Shown: positions 23,468-37,240 of the stretch, piece by piece
How the letters are laid out: the number at the start of each line of letters is the position of its first letter
How positions within the stretch are numbered: the stretch's first letter is position 1
Assembly (NCBI GenBank): GCA_003117195.1
Contig: BDSI01000151.1
Location: 124,001 to 188,000, forward strand
Reading direction: 5' to 3'
Source of the DNA: Eudorina sp. 2006-703-Eu-15
Taxonomy: Eukaryota; Chlorophyta; Chlorophyceae; Chlamydomonadales; Volvocaceae
DNA length: 64,000 bases
Made by a program: the position numbers and the translations under genes
Notes under the pieces: model-generated
Seen by the model: only the letters and a program-made list of their open reading frames with translations
The model's database searches: none
What the model was told of the DNA's origin: nothing

Positions 23468-26400
23468 GTGATCAACGACCGGAACAAGGAGGGGCAAGTG
23501 CAAAACGAAACGCGCAACGGGGGCCTGGCAGTTACGCTAACTGGCCTACGACAGAGAGACAGGTACGGTAGGGGCGCACGGGGCCCTACCGCTGGTAAGC
23601 ACCGCCCGGATACGACGCGTTGCAGCGACGCTTGGTGTCTGAGTACGGCGCATCCAAGTCCTTGCCTGGGTCGTTAATCTCCGCAATCCTGCAAAGCAGC
23701 CAGGTAAAGGGGGAAACGAGGGGGCAAACGAGGGTGTCAGCGAAACGTGATCAACGACCGGAACAAGGAGGGGCAAGTGCAGAACGAAACGCGGAAGGGG
23801 GCCTGGCAGTGTAGCTAACTGGCCTGGGGCACAGAGACAGGTACGGTAGGGGCGCACGGGGCCCCAACCGCTGGTAAGCACCGCCCGGCTACGACGCGTT
23901 GCAGCGACGCTTGGTGTCTGAGTACGGCGCAGCCAAGTTCTTGACTGGGTCGTTAATCTCCGCAATCCTGCAAAGCAGCCAGGTAAAGGGGGAAACGAGG
24001 GGGCAAACGAGGGTGTCAGCGAAACGTGATCAACGACCGGAACAAGGAGGGGCAAGTGCAGAACGAAACGCGGAAGGGGGCCTGGCAGTGTAGCTAACTG
24101 GCCTGGGGCACAGAGACAGGTACGGTAGGGGCGCACGGGGCCCCAACCGCTGGTAAGCACCGCCCGGCTACGACGCGTTGCAGCGACGCTTGGTGTCTGA
24201 GTACGGCGCAGCCAAGTTCTTGACTGGGTCGTTAATCTCCGCAATCCTGCAAAGCAGCCAGGTAAAGGGGGAAACGAGGGGGCAAACGAGGGTGTCAGCG
24301 AAACGTGATCAACGACCGGAACAAGGAGGGGCAAGTGCAGATCTGCAGAACGAAACGCGCAACGGGGGCCTGGCAGTTACGCCAACTGGCCTACGGCACA
24401 GAGACAGGTACGGTAGGGGCGCACGGGGCCCCAACCGCTGGTAAGCACCGCCCGGCTACGACGCGTTGCCTCGACGCTTGGGGTCTGAGTACGGCGCAGC
24501 CAAGTTCTTGACTGGGTCGTCAATCTCCGCAATCCTGCAAAGCAGCCAGGTAAAGGGGGAAACGAGGGGGCAAACGAGGGTGTCAGCGAAACGTGATCAA
24601 CGACCGGAACAAGGAGGGGCAAGTGCAGAACGAAACGCGGAAGGGGGCCTGGCAGTGTAGCTAACTGGCCTGGGGCACAGAGACAGGTACGGTAGGGGCG
24701 CACGGGGCCCTACCGCTGGTAAGCACCGCCCGGCTACGACGCGTTGCAGCGACGCTTGGTGTCTGAGTACGGCGCAGCCAAGTTCTTGACTGGGTCGTTA
24801 ATCTCCGCAATCCTGCAAAGCAGCCAGGTAAAGGGGGAAACGAGGGGGCAAACGAGGGTGTCAGCGAAACGTGATCAACGACCGGAACAAGGAGGGGCAA
24901 GTGCAGAACGAAACGCGGAAGGGGGCCTGGCAGTGTAGCTAACTGGCCTGGGGCACAGAGACAGGTACGGTAGGGGCGCACGGGGCCCCAACCGCTGGTA
25001 AGCACCGCCCGGCTACGACGCGTTGCAGCGACGCTTGGTGTCTGAGTACGGCGCAGCCAAGTTCTTGACTGGGTCGTTAATCTCCGCAATCCTGCAAAGC
25101 AGCCAGGAAAAGGGGGAAACGAGGGGGCAAACGAGGGTGTCAGCGAAACGTGATCAACGACCGGAACAAGGAGGGGCAAGTGCAAAACGAAACGCGCAAC
25201 GGGGGCCTGACAGTTAGGCTAACTGGCCTAGGGCACAGAGACAGGTACGGTAGGGGCGCACGGGACCCAAACCGCTGGTAAGCACCGCCCGGCTACGACG
25301 CGTTGCCGCGACGCACGCATGGCTGCGCCGTACTCAGACCCCAAGGTGTTGACCTCCGCAATCCTGCAAAGCAGCCAGGTAAAGGGGGAAACGAGGGGGC
25401 AAACGAGGGTGTCAGCGAAACGTGATCAACGACCGGAACAAGGAGGGGCAAGTGCAAAACGAAACGCGCAACGGGGGCCTGGCAGTTACGCTAACTGGCC
25501 TACGACAGAGAGACAGGTACGGTAGGGGCGCACGGGGCCCTACCGCTGGTAAGCACCGCCCGGATACGACGCGTTGCAGCGACGCTTGGTGTCTGAGTAC
25601 GGCGCATCCAAGTCCTTGCCTGGGTCGTTAATCTCCGCAATCCTGCAAAGCAGCCAGGTAAAGGGGGAAACGAGGGGGCAAACGAGGGTGTCAGCGAAAC
25701 GTGATCAACGACCGGAACAAGGAGGGGCAAGTGCAGAACGAAACGCGGAAGGGGGCCTGGCAGTGTAGCTAACTGGCCTGGGGCACAGAGACAGGTACGG
25801 TAGGGGCGCACGGGGCCCCAACCGCTGGTAAGCACCGCCCGGCTACGACGCGTTGCAGCGACGCTTGGTGTCTGAGTACGGCGCAGCCAAGTTCTTGACT
25901 GGGTCGTTAATCTCCGCAATCCTGCAAAGCAGCCAGGTAAAGGGGGAAACGAGGGGGCAAACGAGGGTGTCAGCGAAACGTGATCAACGACCGGAACAAG
26001 GAGGGGCAAGTGCAGAACGAAACGCGGAAGGGGGCCTGGCAGTGTAGCTAACTGGCCTGGGGCACAGAGACAGGTACGGTAGGGGCGCACGGGGCCCCAA
26101 CCGCTGGTAAGCACCGCCCGGCTACGACGCGTTGCAGCGACGCTTGGTGTCTGAGTACGGCGCAGCCAAGTTCTTGACTGGGTCGTTAATCTCCGCAATC
26201 CTGCAAAGCAGCCAGGTAAAGGGGGAAACGAGGGGGCAAACGAGGGTGTCAGCGAAACGTGATCAACGACCGGAACAAGGAGGGGCAAGTGCAGATCTGC
26301 AGAACGAAACGCGCAACGGGGGCCTGGCAGTTACGCCAACTGGCCTACGGCACAGAGACAGGTACGGTAGGGGCGCACGGGGCCCCAACCGCTGGTAAGC

Positions 26401-27430
26401 ACCGCCCGGCTACGACGCGTTGCCTCGACGCTTGGGGTCTGAGTACGGCGCAGCCAAGTTCTTGACTGGGTCGTCAATCTCCGCAATCCTGCAAAGCAGC
26501 CAGGTAAAGGGGGAAACGAGGGGGCAAACGAGGGTGTCAGCGAAACGTGATCAACGACCGGAACAAGGAGGGGCAAGTGCAGAACGAAACGCGGAAGGGG
26601 GCCTGGCAGTGTAGCTAACTGGCCTGGGGCACAGAGACAGGTACGGTAGGGGCGCACGGGGCCCGAACCGCTGGTAAGCACCGCCCGGCTACGACGCGTT
26701 GCAGCGACGCTTGGTGTCTGAGTACGGCGCAGCCAAGTTCTTGACTGGGTCGTTAATCTCCGCAATCCTGCAAAGCAGCCAGGTAAAGGGGGAAACGAGG
26801 GGGCAAACGAGGGTGTCAGCGAAACGTGATCAACGACCGGAACAAGGAGGGGCAAGTGCAGAACGAAACGCGGAAGGGGGCCTGGCAGTGTAGCTAACTG
26901 GCCTGGGGCACAGAGACAGGTACGGTAGGGGCGCACGGGGCCCCAACCGCTGGTAAGCACCGCCCGGCTACGACGCGTTGCAGCGACGCTTGGTGTCTGA
27001 GTACGGCGCAGCCAAGTTCTTGACTGGGTCGTTAATCTCCGCAATCCTGCAAAGCAGCCAGGAAAAGGGGGAAACGAGGGGGCAAACGAGGGTGTCAGCG
27101 AAACGTGATCAACGACCGGAACAAGGAGGGGCAAGTGCAAAACGAAACGCGCAACGGGGGCCTCGCAGTTACGCTAACTGGCCTAGGGCACAGAGACAGG
27201 TACGGTAGGGGCGCACGGGACCCAAACCGCTGGTAAGCACCGCCCGGCTACGACGCGTTGCCGCGACGCACGCATGGCTGCGCCGTACTCAGACCCCAAG
27301 GTGTTGACCTCCGCAATCCTGCAAAGCAGCCAGGTAAAGGGGGAAACGAGGGGGCAAACGAGGGTGTCAGCGAAACGTGATCAACGACCGGAACAAGGAG
27401 GGGCAAGTGCAAAACGAAACGCGCAACGGG
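23468..27430. repeat. Higher-order repeat: two copies of a 7-monomer block, offset about 1954 bp
   Basis: Diagnostic monomer variants recur with a constant shift of 1954-1955 bp (for example 23620/25574, 23899/25853, 24178/26132, 24466/26420, 24744/26699, 25023/26978). The copies are nearly identical over about 2 kb, far closer than neighbouring monomers are to each other. Confidence 0.9.
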
Positions 27431-28439
27431 GGCCTGACAGTTAAGCTAACTGGCCTAGGGCACAGAGACAGGTACGGTAGGGGCGCACGGGGCCCAAACC
27501 GCTGGTAAGCACCGCCCGGCTACGACGCGTTGCCGCGACGCACGCATGGCTGCGCCGTACTCAGACCCCAAGGTGTTGACCTCCGCAATCCTGCAAAGCA
27601 GCCAGGTGAAGGGGGAAACGAGGGGGCAAACGAGGGTGTCAGCGAAACGTGATCAACGACCGGAACAAGGAGGGGCAAGTGCAAAACGAAACGAGCAACG
27701 GGGCCCTAGCAGTTACGCTAACTGGCCTACGACAGAGAGACAGGTACGGTAGGGGCGCACGGGGCCCTAACCGCAGATAAACACCGCCCGGCCGCGACGC
27801 GCTCGTTGCCGCGACGCACGCTTGGCTGCGCCGTATTCAGACCCAAGGTCTTGACTGGGTCGTTGATCTCCGCAATCCTGCAAAGCAGCCAGGTAAAGGG
27901 GGAAACGAGGGGGCAAACGAGGGCGTCAGCGAAAACGTGATCAACGACCGGAACAAGGAGGGGCAAGTGCAGAACGAAACGTGGAAGGGGGCCTGGCAGT
28001 TACGCGAACTGGCCTAGGGCACAGAAACAAGTACGGTAGGGGCGCACGCGCGGGGCCCAAACCGTTGGTAAGCACCGCCTGGCCGCGACGCGTTGCCGCG
28101 ACGCGCGCATGGCTGCGCCGTACTCGGACCCCAAGGTGTTGACCTCCGCAATCCTGCGAAGCAGCCAGGTAAAGGGGAAAACGAGGGGGCAAACGAGGGT
28201 GTCAGCGAAACGTGATCAACGACCGGAACAAGGAGGGGCAAGTGCAAAACGAAACGCGCAACGGGGGCCTCGCAGTTACGCTAACTGGCCTACGGCACAG
28301 AGACAGGTACGGTAGGGGCGCACGGGGCCCCAACCGCTGGTAAGCACCGCCCGGCTACGACGCGTTGCAGCGACGCTTGGTGTCTGAGTATGGCGCAGCC
28401 AAGTCCTTGCCTGGGTCGTTAATCTCCGCAATCCAGCAA

Positions 28440-31400
28440 AGCAGCCAGGTAAAGGGGGAAACGAGGGGGCAAACGAGGGTGTCAGCGAAACGTGATCAAC
28501 GACCGGAACAAGGAGGGGCAAGTGCAAAACGAAACGAGCAACGGGGGCCTGGCAGTTACGCTAACTGGCCTACGACAGAGAGACAGGTACGGTAGGGGCG
28601 CACGGGGCCCTAACCGCAGATAAACACCGCCTGGCCGCGACGCGCGCGTTGCCGCGACGCACGCTTGGCTGCGCCGTACTCAGACCCCAAGGTCTTGACT
28701 GGGTCGTTAATCTCCGCAATCCTGCAAAGCAGCCAGGTAAAGGGGGAAACGAGGGGGCAATCGAGGGCGTCAGCGAAAACGTGATCAACGACCGGAACAA
28801 GGAGGGGCAAGTGCAGAACGAAACGTGGAAGGGGGCCTGGCAGTTACGCGAACTGGCCTAGGTCACATAAACAAGTACGGTAGGGGCGCACGCGCGGGGC
28901 CCAAACCGTTGGTAAGCACCGCCTGGCCGCGACGCGTTGCCGCGACGCGCGCATGGCTGCGCCGTACTCGGACCCCAAGGTGTTGACCTCCGCAATCCTG
29001 CGAAGCAGCCAGGTAAAGGGGAAAACGATGGGGCAAACGAGGGTGTCAGCGAAACGTGATCAACGACCGGAACAAGGAGGGGCAAGTGCAAAACGAAACG
29101 CGCAACGGGGGCCTCGCAGTTACGCTAACTGGCCTACGGCACAGAGACAGGTACGGTAGGGGCGCACGGGGCCCCAACCGCTGGTAAGCACCGCCCGGCT
29201 ACGACGCGTTGCAGCGACGCTTGGTGTCTGAGTACGGCGCAGCCAAGTTCTTGACTGGGTCGTTAATCTCCGCAATCCTGCAAAGCAGCCAGGTAAAGGG
29301 GGAAACGAGGGGGCAAACGAGGGTGTCAGCGAAACGTGATCAACGACCGGAACAAGGAGGGGCAAGTGCAGAACGAAACGCGGAAGGGGGCCTGGCAGTG
29401 TAGCTAACTGGCCTGGGGCACAGAGACAGGTACGGTAGGGGCGCACGGGGCCCCAACCGCTGGTAAGCACCGCCCGGCTACGACGCGTTGCAGCGACGCT
29501 TGGTGTCTGAGTACGGCGCAGCCAAGTTCTTGACTGGGTCGTTAATCTCCGCAATCCTGCAAAGCAGCCAGGTAAAGGGGGAAACGAGGGGCAAACGAGG
29601 GTGTCAGCGAAACGTGATCAACGACCGGAACAAGGAGGGGCAAGTGCAGAACGAAACGCGCAACGGGGGCCTGGCAGTTAAGCTAACTGGCCTAGGGCAC
29701 AGAAACAGGTACGGTAGGGGCGCACGGGGCCCTAACCGCTGGTAAGCACCGCCCGGCTACGACGCGTTGCCGCGACGCACGCATGGCTGCGCCGTACTCA
29801 GACCCCAAGGTATTGACCTCCGCAATCCTGCAAAGCAGCCAGGTGAAGGGGGAAACGAGGGGGCAAACGAGGGTGTCAGCGAAACGTGATCAACGACCGG
29901 AACAAGGAGGGGCAAGTGCAAAACGAAACGCGCAACGGGGGCCTCGCAGTGTAGCTAACTGGCCTACGACAGAGAGACAGGTACGGTAGGGGCGCACGGG
30001 GCCCTACCGCTGGTATGACCGCCCGGATACGACGCATTGCCTCGACGCTTGGGGTCTGAGTACGGCGCAGCCAAGTCCTTGCCTGGGTCGTTAATCTCCG
30101 CAATCCTGCAAAGCAGCCAGGTAAAGGGGGAAACGAGGGGGCAAACGAGGGTGTCAGCGAAACGTGATCAACGACCGGAACAAGGAGGGGCAAGTGCAAA
30201 ACGAAACGCGCAACGGGGGCCTGACAGTTAAGCTAACTGGCCTAGGGCACAGAGACAGGTACGGTAGGGGCGCACGGGGCCCAAACCGCTGGTAAGCACC
30301 GCCCGGCTACGACGCGTTGCCGCGACGCACGCATGGCTGCGCCGTACTCAGACCCCAAGGTGTTGACCTCCGCAATCCAGCAAAGCAGCCAGGTAAAGGG
30401 GGAAACGAGGGGGCAAACGAGGGTGTCAGCGAAACGTGATCAACGACCGGAACAAGGAGGGGCAAGTGCAAAACGAAACGAGCAACGGGGGCCTGGCAGT
30501 TACGCTAACTGGCCTACGACAGAGAGACAGGTACGGTAGGGGCGCACGGGGCCCTAACCGCAGATAAACACCGCCTGGCCGCGACGCGCGCGTTGCCGCG
30601 ACGCACGCTTGGCTGCGCCGTACTCAGACCCCAAGGTCTTGACTGGGTCGTTAATCTCCGCAATCCTGCAAAGCAGCCAGGTAAAGGGGGAAACGAGGGG
30701 GCAATCGAGGGCGTCAGCGAAAACGTGATCAACGACCGGAACAAGGAGGGGCAAGTGCAGAACGAAACGTGGAAGGGGGCCTGGCAGTTACGCGAACTGG
30801 CCTAGGTCACATAAACAAGTACGGTAGGGGCGCACGCGCGGGGCCCAAACCGTTGGTAAGCACCGCCTGGCCGCGACGCGTTGCCGCGACGCGCGCATGG
30901 CTGCGCCGTACTCGGACCCCAAGGTGTTGACCTCCGCAATCCTGCGAAGCAGCCAGGTAAAGGGGAAAACGATGGGGCAAACGAGGGTGTCAGCGAAACG
31001 TGATCAACGACCGGAACAAGGAGGGGCAAGTGCAAAACGAAACGCGCAACGGGGGCCTCGCAGTTACGCTAACTGGCCTACGGCACAGAGACAGGTACGG
31101 TAGGGGCGCACGGGGCCCCAACCGCTGGTAAGCACCGCCCGGCTACGACGCGTTGCAGCGACGCTTGGGGTCTGAGTACGGCGCAGCCAAGTCCTTGACT
31201 GGGTCGTTAATCTCCGCAATCCTGCAAAGCAGCCAGGTAAAGGGGGAAACGAGGGGGCAAACGAGGGTGTCAGCGAAACGTGATCAACGACCGGAACAAG
31301 GAGGGGCAAGTGCAGAACGAAACGCGGAAGGGGGCCTGGCAGTGTAGCTAACTGGCCTGGGGCACAGAGACAGGTACGGTAGGGGCGCACGGGGCCCAAA

Positions 31401-32330
31401 CCGCTGGTAAGCACCGCCCGGCTACGACGCGTTGCAGCGACGCTTGGTGTCTGAGTACGGCGCAGCCAAGTTCTTGACTGGGTCGTTAATCTCCGCAATC
31501 CTGCAAAGCAGCCAGGTAAAGGGGGAAACGAGGGGGCAAACGAGGGTGTCAGCGAAACGTGATCAACGACCGGAACAAGGAGGGGCAAGTGCAGAACGAA
31601 ACGCGCAACGGGGGCCTGGCAGTTAAGCTAACTGGCCTAGGGCACAGAAACAGGTACGGTAGGGGCGCACGGGGCCCTAACCGCTGGTAAGCACCGCCCG
31701 GCTACGACGCGTTGCCGCGACGCACGCATGGCTGCGCCGTACTCAGACCCCAAGGTATTGACCTCCGCAATCCTGCAAAGCAGCCAGGTGAAGGGGGAAA
31801 CGAGGGGGCAAACGAGGGTGTCAGCGAAACGTGATCAAAGACCGGAACAAGGAGGGGCAAGTGCAAAACGAAACGCGCAACGGGGGCCTCGCAGTGTAGC
31901 TAACTGGCCTACGACAGAGAGACAGGTACGGTAGGGGCGCACGGGGCCCTACCGCTGGTATGACCGCCCGGATACGACGCATTGCCTCGACGCTTGGGGT
32001 CTGAGTACGGCGCAGCCAAGTCCTTGCCTGGGTCGTTAATCTCCGCAATCCTGCAAAGCAGCCAGGTAAAGGGGGAAACGAGGGGGCAAACGAGGGTGTC
32101 AGCGAAACGTGATCAACGACCGGAACAAGGAGGGGCAAGTGCAAAACGAAACGCGCAACGGGGGCCTGACAGTTAAGCTAACTGGCCTAGGGCACAGAGA
32201 CAGGTACGGTAGGGGCGCACGGGGCCCAAACCGCTGGTAAGCACCGCCCGGCTACGACGCGTTGCCGCGACGCACGCATGGCTGCGCCGTACTCAGACCC
32301 CAAGGTGTTGACCTCCGCAATCCTGCAAAG
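28440..32330. repeat. Higher-order repeat: two copies of a 7-monomer block, offset about 1944 bp
   Basis: Landmarks repeat at 1944-1945 bp (28649/30593, 28953/30897, 29209/31153, 29488/31432, 29783/31728, 30037/31982). The two halves share rare variants such as the single-base change in GGGGAAAACGATGGGGCAAA. Confidence 0.88.
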
Positions 32331-34639
32331 CAGCCAGGTGAAGGGGGAAACGAGGGGGCAAACGAGGGTGTCAGCGAAACGTGATCAACGACCGGAACAA
32401 GGAGGGGCAAGTGCAGAACGAAACGCGCAACGGGGGCCTGGCAGTTACGCTAACTGGCCTACGACAGAGAGACAGGTACGGTAGGGGCGCACGGGGCCCT
32501 AACCGCAGATAAACACCGCCTGGCCGCGACGCGCTCGTTGCCGCGACGCACGCTTGGCTGCGCCGTATTCAGACCCCAAGGTCTTGACTGGCTCGTTGAT
32601 CTCCGCAATCCTGCAAAGCAGCCAGGTAAAGGGGGAAACGAGGGGGCAAACGAGGGCGTCAGCGAAAACGTGATCAACGACCGGAACAAGGAGGGGCAAG
32701 TGCAGAACGAAACGTGGAAGGGGGCCTGGCAGTTACGCGAACTGGCCTAGGGCACAGAAACAAGTACGGTAGGGGCGCACGCGCGGGGCCCAAACCGTTG
32801 GTAAGCACCGCCTGGCCGCGACGCGTTGCCGCGACGCGCGCATGGCTGCGCCGTACTCGGACCCCAAGGTGTTGACCTCCGCAATCCTGCGAAGCAGCCA
32901 GGTAAAGGGGAAAACGAGGGGGCAAACGAGGGTGTCAGCGAAACGTGATCAACGACCGGAACAAGGAGGGGCAAGTGCAGAACGAAACGCGCAACGGGGG
33001 CCTGGCAGTTACGCTAACTGGCCTACGACAGAGAGACAGGTACGGTAGGGGCGCACGGGGCCCTAACCGCAGATAAACACCGCCTGGCCGCGACGCGCTC
33101 GTTGCCGCGACGCACGCTTGGCTGCGCCGTATTCAGACCCCAAGGTCTTGACTGGCTCGTTAATCTCCGCAATCCTGCAAAGCAGCCAGGTAAAGGGGAA
33201 AACGAGGGGGCAAACGAGGGTGTCAGCGAAACGTGATCAACGACCGGAACAAGGAGGGGCAAGTGCAAAACGAAACGCGCAACGGGGGCCTCGCAGTTAC
33301 GCTAACTGGCCTACGGCACAGAGACAGGTACGGTAGGGGCGCACGGGGCCCCAACCGCTGGTAAGCACCGCCCGGCTACGACGCGTTGCAGCGACACTTG
33401 GTGTCTGAGTACGGCGCAGCCAAGTCCTTGCCTGGGTCGTTAATCTCCGCAATCCTGCAAATTAGCCAGGTGAAGGGGGAAACGAGGGGGCAAACGAGGG
33501 TGTCAGCGAAACGTGATCAACGACCGGAACAAGGAGGGGCAAGTGCAAAACGAAACGAGCAACGGGGCCCTAGCAGTTACGCTAACTGGCCTACGACAGA
33601 GAGACAGGTACGGTAGGGGCGCACGGGGCCCTAACCGCAGATAAACACCGCCTGGCCGCGACGCGCTCGTTGCCGCGACGCACGCTTGGCTGCGCCGTAT
33701 TCAGACCCCAAGGTCTTGACTGGCTCGTTGATCTCCGCAATCCTGCAAAGCAGCCAGGTAAAGGGGGAAACGAGGGGGCAAACGAGGGCGTCAGCGAAAA
33801 CGTGATCAACGACCGGAACAAGGAGGGGCAAGTGCAGAACGAAACGTGGAAGGGGGCCTGGCAGTTACGCTAACTGGCCTAGGGCACAGAAACAAGTACG
33901 GTAGGGGCGCACGCGCGGGGCCCAAACCGTTGGTAAGCACCGCCTGGCCGCGACGCGTTGCCGCGACGCGCGCATGGCTGCGCCGTACTCGGACCCCAAG
34001 GTGTTGACCTCCGCAATCATGCGAAGCAGCCAGGTAAAGGGGAAAACGAGGGGGCAAACGAGGGTGTCAGCGAAACGTGATCAACGACCGGAACAAGGAG
34101 GGGCAAGTGCAAAACGAAACGCGCAACGGGGGCCTCGCAGTTACGCTAACTGGCCTGGGGCACAGAGACAGGTACGGTAGGGGCGCACGGGGCCCCAACC
34201 GCTGGTAAGCACCGCCCGGCTACGACGCGTTGCAGCGACACTTGGTGTCTGAGTACGGCGCAGCCAAGTCCTTGCCTGGGTCGTTAATCTCCGCAATCCT
34301 GCAAAGCAGCCAGGTAAAGGGGGAAACGAGGGGGCAAACGAGGGTGTCAGCGAAACGTGATCAACGACCGGAACAAGGAGGGGCAAGTGCAGAACGAAAC
34401 GAGCAACGGGGGCCTGGCAGTTACGCTAACTGGCCTACGACAGAGAGACAGGTACGGTAGGGGCGCACGGGGCCCTAACCGCAGATAAACACCGCCTGGC
34501 CGCGACGCGCGCGTTGCCGCGACGCACGCTTGGCTGCGCCGTACTCAGACCCAAGGTCTTGACTGGGTCGTTAATCTCCGCAATCCTGCAAAGCAGCCAG
34601 GTAAAGGGGGAAACGAGGGGGCAAACGAGGGCGTCAGCG

Positions 34640-37240
34640 AAAACGTTATCAACGACCGGAACAAGGAGGGGCAAGTGCAGAACGAAACGTGGAAGGGGGC
34701 CTGGCAGTTACGCGAACTGGCCTAGGGCACAGAAACAAGTACGGTAGGGGCGCACGCGCGGGGCCCAAACCGTTGGTAAGCACCGCCTGGCCGCGACGCG
34801 TTGCCGCGACGCGCGCATGGCTGCGCCGTACTCGGACCCCAAGGTGTTGACCTCCGCAACCCTGCGAAGCAGCCAGGTAAAGGGGAAAACGATGGGGCAA
34901 ACGAGGGTGTCAGCGAAACGTGATCAACGACCGGAACAAGGAGGGGCAAGTGCAAAACGAAACGCGCAACGGGGGCCTCGCAGTTACGCTAACTGGCCTA
35001 CGGCACAGAGACAGGTACGGTAGGGGCGCACGGGGCCCCAACCGCTGGTAAGCACCGCCCGGCTACGACGCGTTGCAGCGACGCTTGGTGTCTGAGTACG
35101 GCGCAGCCAAGTCCTTGCCTGGGTCGTTAATCTCCGCAATCCTGCAAAGCAGCCAGGTAAAGGGGGAAACGAGGGGGCAAACGAGGGTGTCAGCGAAACG
35201 TGATCAACGACCGGAACAAGGAGGGGCAAGTGCAGAACGAAACGCGGAAGGGGGCCTGGCAGTTACGCTAACTGGCCTGGGGCACAGAGACAGGTACGGT
35301 AGGGGCGCACGGGGCCCCAACCGCTGGTAAGCACCGCCCGGCTACGACGCGTTGCCTCGACGCTTGGGGTCTGAGTACGGCGCAGCCAAGTTCTTGACTG
35401 GGTCGTTAATCTCCGCAATCCAGCAAAGCAGCCAGGTAAAGGGGGAAACGAGGGGGCAAACGAGGGTGTCAGCGAAACGTGATCAACGACCGGAACAAGG
35501 AGGGGCAAGTGCAGAACGAAACGAGCAACGGGGGCCTGGCAGTGTAGCTAACTGGCCTACGACAGAGAGACAGGTACGGTAGGGGCGCACGGGGCCCCAA
35601 CCGCAGATAAACACCGCCTGGCCGCGACGCGCGCGTTGCCGCGACGCACGCTTGGCTGCGCCGTACTCAGACCCCAAGGTCTTGCCTGGGTCGTTAATCT
35701 CCGCAATCCTGCAAAGCAGCCAGGTAAAGGGGGAAACGAGGGGGCAAACGAGGGCGTCAGCGAAAACGTGATCAACGACCGGAACAAGGAGGGGCAAGTG
35801 CAGAACGAAACGTGGAAGGGGGCCTGGCAGTTACGCGAACTGGCCTAGGGCACAGAAACAAGTACGGTAGGGGCGCACGCGCGGGGCCCAAACCGTTGGT
35901 AAGCACCGCCTGGCCGCGACGCGTTGCCGCGACGCGCGCATGGCTGCGCCGTACTCGGACCCCAAGGTGTTGACCTCCGCAATCCTGCGAAGCAGCCAGG
36001 TAAAGGGGAAAACGAGGGGGCAAACGAGGGTGTCAGCGAAACGTGATCAACGACCGGAACAAGGAGGGGCAAGTGCAAAACGAAACGAGCAACGGGGGCC
36101 TGGCAGTTACGCTAACTGGCCTACGACAGAGAGACAGGTACGGTAGGGGCGCACGGGGCCCTAACCGCAGATAAACACCGCCTGGCCGCGACGCGCGCGT
36201 TGCCGCGACGCACGCTTGGCTGCGCCGTACTCAGACCCCAAGGTCTTGACTGGGTCGTTAATCTCCGCAATCCTGCAAAGCAGCCAGGTAAAGGGGGAAA
36301 CGAGGGGGCAAACGAGGGCGTCAGCGAAAACGTGATCAACGACCGGAACAAGGAGGGGCAAGTGCAGAACGAAACGTGGAAGGGGGCCTGGCAGTTACGC
36401 GAACTGGCCTAGGGCACAGAAACAAGTACGGTAGGGGCGCACGCGCGGGGCCCAAACCGTTGGTAAGCACCGCCTGGCCGCGACGCGTTGCCGCGACGCG
36501 CGCATGGCTGCGCCGTACTCGGACCCCAAGGTGTTGACCTCCGCAACCCTGCGAAGCAGCCAGGTAAAGGGGAAAACGATGGGGCAAACGAGGGTGTCAG
36601 CGAAACGTGATCAACGACCGGAACAAGGAGGGGCAAGTGCAAAACGAAACGCGCAACGGGGGCCTCGCAGTTACGCTAACTGGCCTACGGCACAGAGACA
36701 GGTACGGTAGGGGCGCACGGGGCCCCAACCGCTGGTAAGCACCGCCCGGCTACGACGCGTTGCAGCGACGCTTGGTGTCTGAGTACGGCGCAGCCAAGTC
36801 CTTGCCAGGGTCGTTAATCTCCGCAATCCTGCAAAGCAGCCAGGTAAAGGGGGAAACGAGGGGGCAAACGAGGGTGTCAGCGAAACGTGATCAACGACCG
36901 GAACAAGGAGGGGCAAGTGCAGAACGAAACGCGGAAGGGGGCCTGGCAGTTACGCTAACTGGCCTGGGGCACAGAGACAGGTACGGTAGGGGCGCACGGG
37001 GCCCCAACCGCTGGTAAGCACCGCCCGGCTACGACGCGTTGCCTCGACGCTTGGGGTCTGAGTACGGCGCAGCCAAGTTCTTGACTGGGTCGTTAATCTC
37101 CGCAATCCTGCAAAGCAGCCAGGTAAAGGGGGAAACGAGGGGGCAAACGAGGGTGTCAGCGAAACGTGATCAACGACCGGAACAAGGAGGGGCAAGTGCA
37201 GAACGAAACGCGGAAGGGGGCCTGGCAGTGTAGCTAACTG
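34640..37240. repeat. Nested higher-order repeats, offsets about 564, 1123 and 1687 bp
   Basis: Blocks at 34722, 35845 and 36409 are copies of each other, at offsets of 1123 (4 monomers) and 564 (2 monomers). The region from 34817 also matches 36504 onward at 1687 bp (6 monomers). Duplications have therefore been layered on one another. Confidence 0.8.
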
